A stretch of DNA of 6,337 nucleotides, from the NCBI GenBank assembly GCA_020426085.1, contig JAGQQP010000255.1, forward strand, positions 1 to 6,337. Reading direction: 5' to 3'. The notes beneath the pieces were generated by a model, which was not told the DNA's origin, ran no database searches, and saw only the letters and a program-made list of their open reading frames with translations. The position numbers and the translations under genes were made by a program. The stretch is from Planctomycetaceae bacterium. Its GTDB lineage: Bacteria; Planctomycetota; Planctomycetia; Planctomycetales; Planctomycetaceae. This document shows, piece after piece, positions 1-5,419 of this stretch (positions within the stretch are counted from its first letter, which is position 1; each line of letters opens with the position of its first letter).

Positions 1-71
1 AGAAATTAGCCAATCGACAGACCCGTATTCAAAACGCGACCTACATACTGGCAACCGGCAAAAACAAATAA
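1..71 (+). CDS. C-terminal end of an upstream gene (partial, frame uncertain)
   Basis: The frame using codons from base 3 is open from the window edge to TAA at 69-71 and gives a short tail ending ILATGKNK. Its polar, Arg/Gln-rich start (KLANRQTRIQNAT) looks helical, like the ends of coiled-coil proteins found near this kind of cluster in planctomycetes. The frame from base 2 is also open, to TAA at 101-103, only 9 bases before the next start, so it is a real competitor. Third-position GC does not separate them. I favour the first on residue pattern only. No function can be assigned. Confidence 0.4.
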   Translation, partial: KLANRQTRIQNATYILATGKNK

Positions 72-112
72 GCGATTTCTCGGAACCGCTGGAACAAAGG
101 TAACAGACCGCC

Positions 113-1255
113 ATGATAGTCAGGCTCAAATCAACTCGCTTCACAGGATCGATGCTCCTTCAGCAGGGAGCGTTTGCCCTGATTGCCTTGACCTGCATAA
201 TACCAGATTCCGGATTTGCACAGACACCGATTCCCGTTCCCCTTCCCTTAAAAGAACCTGTTGAGAAACAGGAAGAGAAAGAAGTAACGGTCCTGTATGC
301 TGCTCCGACTTCAGCAGAATTAAAATCTCAGTTGCAAAACTGGGTTGCCGAACAGAAGGTGAAAGATCCCGCGCAACTGAAAGCCGTTGCCAGTCAACTG
401 GTAAAACTGGAATCTGTGTCTGCAGCGGAAGAGAAGCTGGAGATCGCCATCAATATCTTCTCAACCATTGATCGTCAGACAGCAGATCTGGTTCGATCAA
501 ACCAGTTTTCAGACGGTGTCCCTCAGTTTTCCAGCCCTCCATTTTTGACGGAAGGGAATGCCGAGACGTTCTACCCCGCCAATCTGCGATATTTTGTCGC
601 CCGCAATCTGACGCAATTCAGACTGGTTGACCCGGCACTGGAAATCTTCAATTCAATTAACCCGGAAACTCTGATCGATCCAGCTGGATTCCTGTTTTAT
701 AAAGCGGTCTGCGAACATCATCTGTTGCAGAAAGAAGCCTGTGAAAAAACACTGGATCAACTTTTAAATCGAACTCAGGATGTACCGGAACGCTTTACTC
801 AGGTCGCGATTCTGATGCAGGCTGATCTGGCTTCACTGAAAGAAGAAAGTCTGGATGAAATCTCCCGCAAGATGAGCGATGTGGAACGTCGGTTGGAACT
901 CGGTAATTCCGGTAAAAAAGTTCAGAAGGTTGAAGACGAAATCATTGCCTCGCTCGACAAACTGATCAAGAAAATGGAAGACCAGTCGAAAAACAGCCCT
1001 TCTTCCGGCTCGGGGTCAGGCAATTCGAAAACTCCTGCCGCAGGTGCCGATGAAAGCCGCGTAAAAGGTGAGACGGCTCCCGGCGAAGTGGACAAGAAAA
1101 AATTATCCAACAATGGCGGCTGGGGACAGTTGCCTCCCAAAAAGCAGGCTTCTGCCAAAAATATTATTAACCGTAATTTCCCCTCACATTACCGTAAAGC
1201 GATTGAAAAGTATTTTAAGAAGCTGGCCTCCGAGAAAGCCAGTTCCGACAAATAG
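113..1255 (+). CDS. Secreted helical protein of unknown function, planctomycete type
   Basis: This 380-residue protein has a signal peptide: a basic start (R4, K6, R9), a hydrophobic core at about 15-31 and a likely cut after SGFA36. A Pro-rich stretch (38-50) follows, then a largely helical body at about 65-245 resembling degenerate TPR repeats, including FLFYKAVCEHHLL near 193-205. A charged helix with KVEDEIIASLDKLIKKMED ends near 290. A Ser/Gly-rich linker (295-305) leads to a compact tail with GGWGQLPPKK (335-344) and FPSHYRKAIEKYFKKLA (356-372). I recognise the body and tail as a pattern seen in planctomycete proteins of unknown function, from memory and not from a search. No catalytic motif is visible. 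ATG 113 is preferred because it supplies the basic n-region. ATG 152 is possible, with AGGA just upstream, but would leave an uncharged start. Likely role: a periplasmic or envelope-facing interaction protein. Confidence 0.85.
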   Translation: MIVRLKSTRFTGSMLLQQGAFALIALTCIIPDSGFAQTPIPVPLPLKEPVEKQEEKEVTVLYAAPTSAELKSQLQNWVAEQKVKDPAQLKAVASQLVKLESVSAAEEKLEIAINIFSTIDRQTADLVRSNQFSDGVPQFSSPPFLTEGNAETFYPANLRYFVARNLTQFRLVDPALEIFNSINPETLIDPAGFLFYKAVCEHHLLQKEACEKTLDQLLNRTQDVPERFTQVAILMQADLASLKEESLDEISRKMSDVERRLELGNSGKKVQKVEDEIIASLDKLIKKMEDQSKNSPSSGSGSGNSKTPAAGADESRVKGETAPGEVDKKKLSNNGGWGQLPPKKQASAKNIINRNFPSHYRKAIEKYFKKLASEKASSDK

Positions 1256-1302
1256 TATCTTTGATTTCCTTTAGTACCCTTACTTCATTTAGCTGACGTA
1301 CT

Positions 1303-1306
1303 GGAG
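1303..1306 (+). promoter_or_regulatory. Ribosome binding site of the NPCBM gene
   Basis: GGAG lies eight bases before ATG 1315. That ATG is the only usable start in frame, because an in-frame TGA sits at 1294-1296. This is one of the two clear Shine-Dalgarno matches in the window. Confidence 0.6.
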
Positions 1307-1314
1307 TTGACTAC

Positions 1315-2481
1315 ATGCCTGTTCTGTTTTTTGTTTCAATGACCACTCTGCTTGCTGTTGCGCCTGATGTTGAAGTCACTTCACTCAGTGGCTCGACCGC
1401 TTCCGGAAGTCTGCAGTCATTGAACCAGACAGTCGCGAAGGTCAAAGCAGGACAGACCGAAAAAGATCTGCCTCTCTCCAATATTTTGAATATACGGTTC
1501 CCCAAAAACCGGCCTCAGCGCAGCCTCGAATTGCCTCTTACCGTCAGACTGACTGATGGCTCAAAGTTTCCAATCCAGGCTCTGCAAAGTAATGACCGCC
1601 AGCTCAAAGTCAGCGGGAATCAGACCGGTGAGCTGATACTGCCGGCAAAAAATGTCGCCTCGATCCGGTTTGGTGCGTTGAATTCAAACATTCAAGACTC
1701 CTGGGAAAAACTGCTGAACTCAGGAAATTCTAAAGATCTGCTCGTGGTTCAAAAAGAAAACGTACTCGATTACATTGATGGCGTGGTCGGGTCGATTACC
1801 GAAGACAAGATTCAGTTTTTCACCGGCGAGGACGAAGTCTCCGTCAATCGCAGTCGCGTTTTCGGCGTAATCTACTTCCGTCCCCCTGTACCGGAAGTCT
1901 CCCCCTTCTGTGCGATTCGACTGACCGATGAGGGAGTGTTGAATGCCTCTGCCATCACGTTCAATGGAACTGCATTTGCCGCAACCCTGCAGGGAGGCAC
2001 ACAGGCCCGGTTTGCACCTCAGTCGATTGCCAACCTGGATTTCAGTCAGGGGAAGGTACGTTATCTCTCTGATCTGGAACCCGGAAACATTGAATACACG
2101 CCTTTCTTCGATACCGTCTGGAAGTATCGAAAAGACAGACACCGCGATGGCGGCCCTCTGCGGGTCGGCGGAAAAGAATATGCCCGTGGTCTCTACATTC
2201 ATTCGAAAACTCTACTTCAATATCGCATTAAAGGCGATTACCGCAATTTTCGCGCGATTATGGGAATCGATGATTCCGTACCGGGTATTGGATTTGTCTA
2301 TGTTGAAATAAAAGGTGATGGCCGCACGCTTTACTCGGGAAATGTACGGAGCTCGGATTCTCCGATAGAGTTGAATCTGGATGTTCGGGGCGTGCGCAAT
2401 TTTGATGTCCTGGTCGATTTTGGAGATAACCTTGAAATCTGCGATCACCTCGACCTGTGTGAAGCACGTTTTAATAAATAA
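1315..2481 (+). CDS. Secreted beta-repeat protein with C-terminal NPCBM domain
   Basis: This 388-residue protein has a short hydrophobic start (MPVLFFVSMTTLLAVA), probably a signal peptide although it lacks a basic n-region. Residues 20-243 hold four degenerate repeats of about 45 residues, each ending in a strand such as ILNIRF, VASIRF, VFGVIYF or IANLDF. Residues about 250-388 match the NPCBM fold: GLYIHSKTLLQYRI (292-305), FRAIMGIDDS (312-321), VEIKGDGRTLYSG (330-342), and a tail LEICDHLDLCEARF. NPCBM domains are beta-sandwiches first described next to putative carbohydrate-binding modules of glycosidases and are abundant in planctomycetes. No glycosidase or other enzyme domain is present, so a binding or adhesion role at the cell envelope is inferred. 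It lies 59 bases after the previous gene and 73 before the protease, so it is probably co-transcribed and may be a partner or substrate of the proteases. Confidence 0.88.
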   Translation: MPVLFFVSMTTLLAVAPDVEVTSLSGSTASGSLQSLNQTVAKVKAGQTEKDLPLSNILNIRFPKNRPQRSLELPLTVRLTDGSKFPIQALQSNDRQLKVSGNQTGELILPAKNVASIRFGALNSNIQDSWEKLLNSGNSKDLLVVQKENVLDYIDGVVGSITEDKIQFFTGEDEVSVNRSRVFGVIYFRPPVPEVSPFCAIRLTDEGVLNASAITFNGTAFAATLQGGTQARFAPQSIANLDFSQGKVRYLSDLEPGNIEYTPFFDTVWKYRKDRHRDGGPLRVGGKEYARGLYIHSKTLLQYRIKGDYRNFRAIMGIDDSVPGIGFVYVEIKGDGRTLYSGNVRSSDSPIELNLDVRGVRNFDVLVDFGDNLEICDHLDLCEARFNK

Positions 2482-2494
2482 TCAGTGAAGGGGC

Positions 2495-2531
2495 ACTCGA
2501 CCGAAACCGTCTGACTGGTTTGGTAGTGAGT
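2495..2531 (+). other. Imperfect intercistronic hairpin
   Basis: ACCgAAACC (2500-2508) can pair with GGTTTGGT (2517-2524) across an eight-base loop with one bulged G. ACTC (2495-2498) can pair with GAGT (2528-2531) beyond a small internal loop. There is no T run after it, so it is not a convincing intrinsic terminator. It may be an RNA processing or stability element between the NPCBM and protease genes, or chance. Confidence 0.25.
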
Positions 2532-2542
2532 CTTTGAAGTTT

Positions 2543-2547
2543 GAAGG
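2543..2547 (+). promoter_or_regulatory. Ribosome binding site deciding the protease start
   Basis: GAAGG is seven bases before ATG 2555. This favours ATG 2555 over the in-frame TTG at 2534, which has no such site at good spacing. The ATG also places the signal peptide directly at the N terminus. Confidence 0.6.
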
Positions 2548-2554
2548 TAATTTG

Positions 2555-4306
2555 ATGCAGAGATTTTTCATCTGTGTTCCATTCGTTATCTGCGCTCTTA
2601 TGTCTCTACCTGCGTTCTCAGCAGAATCGTCTGTTGATCCTGCAGTGCTGGCGGCTCAGAAACAGCGTATTGATGTCATCAAGGCTGTCTCTCCCTCCGT
2701 GGTAGCTATTTTTGGTGGTGCCGGTGATGGCGGAGGTTCGGGAGTACTGGTCACGCCTGACGGATATGCATTGACCAACTTTCATGTTGTTTCGGGAGCC
2801 GGCAACTTCATGAAGTGTGGGCTGAATGACGGCAAGCTGTACGATGCCGTCATCGTCAGTATCGACCCGACTGGTGATGTGGCTCTGATCAAGCTGTTGG
2901 GCCGTACCGATTTTCCCGTTGCCCGACTGGGTGACAGTGACGCCGTTCAGATCGGTGACTGGGCTTATGCCATGGGGAACCCGTTTCTGCTGGCGACCGA
3001 TTTTCAACCGACGATCACCTATGGAATTGTCAGCGGCGTGCACCGTTATCAATATCCGGCTGGTACCTTTCTCGAATATACCGACTGTATTCAGGTCGAT
3101 TCCTCAATCAATCCTGGCAACTCGGGTGGTCCCCTGTTTAATGATCGTGGCGAGCTGATCGGCATCAACGGTCGCGGGTCTTTTGAAAAACGGGGCCGCG
3201 TCAATTCAGGCGCAGGGTATGCGATTTCCATTAACCAGATCAAGCATTTCTGGGATCACCTGAAGAGCGGCCGCATTGTCGACCATGCATCACTGGGAGC
3301 CATTGTGACCACAGGTTTTGACGCGAATGTCAATATTGCCGAAATCCTGGAAGACTCGGACGCCTATCGAAAAGGTTTGAGGCTGGGTGACGAAATTGTT
3401 TCATTCGCAGGCCGGCCGATCCGCAGTGTGAACCAGTTCAAAAATATCCTGGGTATCTACCCTGCAGGCTGGACGTTACCTCTGGTTTATCGCAGGGATG
3501 AGAAAAAAAACACAATCTATGTAAGACTGCAGGCGCTGCATACCGCATTGGAACTGCAGGAACAGGCAGGACAGAAACAGCTGATTCCGGAAAAAGAACC
3601 TGAACCGGGAGATAAGAAGCCTCGCCTGCCGATGCCAAATCCACACGCAAAGGCTGCTCCTGAACCACCGGAAAAGTATAAGCACCTGTATGTTCCGAAA
3701 ACCGGTTTTGCCAATTACTATTTTAATCAGCAACAGCAGGAACGTCTGCTACAGGCTTTAAACGCGACGAGTAATTTCTCGGATCGAACCGGAACCTGGA
3801 CGCTGACCGGAAAAATGGGAAACGGGACCGATTTCACACTCACGCTGGCGGATAAAGGTGTGGGGTTTGAAGTCGGCAAGGATATTTTTCTGCAGTCGCT
3901 GGAAACAGACACGTTCGTTGACGAGCCACCGGGAACAGGCGGCCTGCTGGCGGCGTTACATCATTTCCGACTACTGCTTTCCGGCCAGTCCGAGCGATTC
4001 ACCGACTTTTATTATCTCGGCAGCGAACGACTGGACGGGACCAACGAAATGGTTGATGTCCTGATCGCAACACAGACCGGTACGATCTCACGCTGGTATT
4101 TCAATAAATCAGATCTCTCTTTGAGGGGACTGGATTTTTACCTGACTGAAAACTCTGAAGTCTGTGCAATCCGTTTTGAACAGTTCCAGTCTCTCAACGG
4201 CCAGAAGTTTCCTGGTGAACTGGATGTGCGGCATGGCAGCCGACCTGTCATGAAACTGAAAATAGAACGTCTCAAACTGGAGACACCTGAGAATTCAAAA
4301 AAATAG
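2555..4306 (+). CDS. HtrA-family (S1C) serine protease with PDZ and extra C-terminal domain
   Basis: This 583-residue protein is the catalytically complete member of the tandem set. Numbering from ATG 2555: signal peptide 1-23 (cut likely after AFSA), trypsin-like core about 38-240, PDZ about 246-328, a Pro/Lys/Glu-rich linker about 340-375, and an unassigned beta-rich domain about 380-577. The triad is visible as His77 in LTNFHVV, Asp108 in DPTGDVALIK and Ser190 in INPGNSGGPL. HtrA proteases degrade or refold damaged proteins in the periplasm, with PDZ domains binding exposed peptide ends. Family members usually carry one or two PDZ domains and about 350-480 residues, so the last 200 residues are an addition. 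They show W-containing strands and a FEQFQSLNGQKFPGELDV segment that recalls LolA-like lipoprotein-carrier folds; this is a guess from pattern. A run of eight A lies at the end of the PDZ domain. The specific HtrA subtype cannot be named. Confidence 0.92.
   Translation: MQRFFICVPFVICALMSLPAFSAESSVDPAVLAAQKQRIDVIKAVSPSVVAIFGGAGDGGGSGVLVTPDGYALTNFHVVSGAGNFMKCGLNDGKLYDAVIVSIDPTGDVALIKLLGRTDFPVARLGDSDAVQIGDWAYAMGNPFLLATDFQPTITYGIVSGVHRYQYPAGTFLEYTDCIQVDSSINPGNSGGPLFNDRGELIGINGRGSFEKRGRVNSGAGYAISINQIKHFWDHLKSGRIVDHASLGAIVTTGFDANVNIAEILEDSDAYRKGLRLGDEIVSFAGRPIRSVNQFKNILGIYPAGWTLPLVYRRDEKKNTIYVRLQALHTALELQEQAGQKQLIPEKEPEPGDKKPRLPMPNPHAKAAPEPPEKYKHLYVPKTGFANYYFNQQQQERLLQALNATSNFSDRTGTWTLTGKMGNGTDFTLTLADKGVGFEVGKDIFLQSLETDTFVDEPPGTGGLLAALHHFRLLLSGQSERFTDFYYLGSERLDGTNEMVDVLIATQTGTISRWYFNKSDLSLRGLDFYLTENSEVCAIRFEQFQSLNGQKFPGELDVRHGSRPVMKLKIERLKLETPENSKK
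3503..3510 (+). other. A8 run with in-frame A AAA AAC heptamer inside the protease gene
   Basis: The codons are GAG AAA AAA AAC (E316-K-K-N319), so the heptamer at 3505-3511 is phased as a classic -1 slippery site. An AGGG element at 3494-3497 lies seven bases upstream, reminiscent of the arrangement in bacterial dnaX. A small perfect stem (3528-3532 with 3536-3540) lies 16 bases downstream, further than usual. The -1 frame ends at TGA 3601-3603 and the +1 frame at TAA 3522-3524. The run itself is certain; slippage is not shown. Confidence 0.3.
4297..4303 (+). other. A7 run directly before the protease stop codon
   Basis: Seven A precede TAG 4304-4306. The -1 frame after this run has no stop and passes straight into the next gene's GTG at 4336. 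The +1 frame stops at TGA 4320-4322. The run is plain in the sequence; any recoding function is inference. Confidence 0.3.
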
Positions 4307-4318
4307 CCACCAAAGCGG

Positions 4319-4339
4319 ATGAAAGTAGATCTTCAGTGA
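4319..4339 (+). other. Possible six-codon minicistron overlapping the next start
   Basis: ATG AAA GTA GAT CTT CAG TGA encodes MKVDLQ and lies in the same frame as the upstream protease, 12 bases after its TAG. Its TGA overlaps the GTG start of the next gene (GTGA at 4336-4339), the geometry seen in translationally coupled genes. No good ribosome binding site precedes it, so it may be chance. Confidence 0.25.
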
Positions 4340-5382
4340 TTCAACACAACGTATTCAAGCCTGTTCTGTTCTGCCTGTGTCTGGCGGGGCTCCTGTTGTC
4401 CACATCGGGTCGTGCCTCTGCTTCCTCACAGTCTACAATCCAGTATGCCCTGCCTCGCCTGGTCAAAATTTTTGGTGCCGGCGGCGTGAAGAACCTGTAT
4501 GGATACAGTACCGGTTTTCTTGTCTCTTCTGAAGGCCATATTGCCACAATCTGGAGCCCCGTGCTCGACACCGATCGGCTGTCGGTCGTCCTGCATGATG
4601 GTCGGAAATTTGAAGCGGAAGTATTAGGGGCAGAACCGCATCTGGATTTAGCCGTTCTCAAATTGAAATCGGAACGGGAAATCAACCTGCCCTATTTCGA
4701 TTATAAAGAAAAAGTCACAGCAGGACCGGGCACACGTATCCTGGGCTTCAGTAACATGTTTAAAGTTGCCACCGGTGATGAGCCCGTGTCAGTTCTACAT
4801 GGGGTCATTGAAGCGCGAACCGAATTACCGCGCCGCAGAGGTGCCTTCGAACTTTCGTATTCTGGCGATGTTTATGTCGTCGATGCGATCACGAATAACC
4901 CGGGTGCTGCCGGCGGTGCACTGGTGACATACGATGGAAAACTGCTGGGAATGATCGGCAAACAGGTCAGGAATGCCAAAACAAATACCTGGGTCAATTA
5001 TTCGCTGCCCATTGATGTGTTGAGCAAAAGTATCGAGCAGATTATCACCGGCAAGTTTGATTCCAGTGAGGATCAGAAGAAACCCGAAATGGATGCACCT
5101 CAACGTTACCGTCCGGTTGACTTCGGACTGGTGATGGTGCCGGATGTACTCTATCGAACTCCCGCTTATGTCGACAGGGTTCTGCCTGGCTCACTGGTCG
5201 CCACAGCGGGATTGCAGCCAGACGATCTTGTTGTATTTGTAAACGATGAACTGATCAAGTCCTGCAAAACTCTGAATACCGAGCTGGGACAACTTGAACC
5301 TGGTGATTTACTGCGTCTGGTCGTTCGCCGTAACAATCAACTCATCTCGATCGAACTACAGGTTCCTCCTGAAAAAAAATAA
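4336..5382 (+). CDS. HtrA-like pseudoprotease with PDZ domain (His and Ser lost)
   Basis: This 348-residue protein has a signal peptide (hydrophobic core about 10-22, cut likely after GRASA), a trypsin-like core about 35-240 and one PDZ domain about 262-345. The fold landmarks are clear (YSTGFLVSSEGHIA, PHLDLAVLKL, NNPGAAGGALV), but two catalytic residues are gone: the His position is Ser74 in TIWSPV, and the nucleophile is Ala192 in PGAAGGAL. Asp104 remains. It therefore should not cleave peptides by the usual mechanism. The reading frame is intact and the PDZ is well formed (DFGLVMV, PGSLVATAGLQPDDLVVFVND), so it looks like a maintained protein and not a decaying gene. The start is GTG 4336, the only in-frame start after a TGA at 4288-4290. 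It lacks a clear ribosome binding site, which fits coupling to the protease gene 29 bases upstream. Likely role: binding partner or regulator of that protease. Confidence 0.88.
   Translation: MIQHNVFKPVLFCLCLAGLLLSTSGRASASSQSTIQYALPRLVKIFGAGGVKNLYGYSTGFLVSSEGHIATIWSPVLDTDRLSVVLHDGRKFEAEVLGAEPHLDLAVLKLKSEREINLPYFDYKEKVTAGPGTRILGFSNMFKVATGDEPVSVLHGVIEARTELPRRRGAFELSYSGDVYVVDAITNNPGAAGGALVTYDGKLLGMIGKQVRNAKTNTWVNYSLPIDVLSKSIEQIITGKFDSSEDQKKPEMDAPQRYRPVDFGLVMVPDVLYRTPAYVDRVLPGSLVATAGLQPDDLVVFVNDELIKSCKTLNTELGQLEPGDLLRLVVRRNNQLISIELQVPPEKK
5372..5379 (+). other. A8 run directly before the stop codon of the first pseudoprotease
   Basis: Eight A precede TAA 5380-5382 (codons GAA AAA AAA TAA). The +1 frame after the run has no stop and enters the next gene in phase at ATG 5420. 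A ten-base direct repeat, AAATAACATT, starts at 5377 and again at 5392. The run is directly visible; function is inferred. Confidence 0.3.
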
Positions 5383-5419
5383 CATTAGAAGAAATAACAT
5401 TTTCTGTATCGAAACTAAT

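Noticed and set aside
1256..1314. Sigma-70-like promoter (TTGATT at 1261, TTCATT at 1284)
   Set aside because: The spacing fits but the -10 matches the consensus at only three of six bases, and planctomycete promoters are poorly defined by eye.
1720..2202. Minus-strand open frame of 160 codons
   Set aside because: It lies wholly inside the NPCBM gene, whose domain matches are clear, and its product shows no recognisable motif.
2495..2531. Intrinsic terminator between the NPCBM and protease genes
   Set aside because: The hairpin is imperfect, bulged and lacks a following T run.
2534..2554. TTG 2534 as start of the protease, adding seven residues
   Set aside because: ATG 2555 has GAAGG at seven bases and puts the signal peptide at the N terminus; the TTG extension would add an acidic, weakly basic lead (MKFEGNL) without a good ribosome binding site.
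1409..3895. Recurring CTGCAG hexamers as a repeat family
   Set aside because: They fall mostly on Leu-Gln or similar codons at irregular spacing, with no conserved flanks; ordinary codon use explains them.
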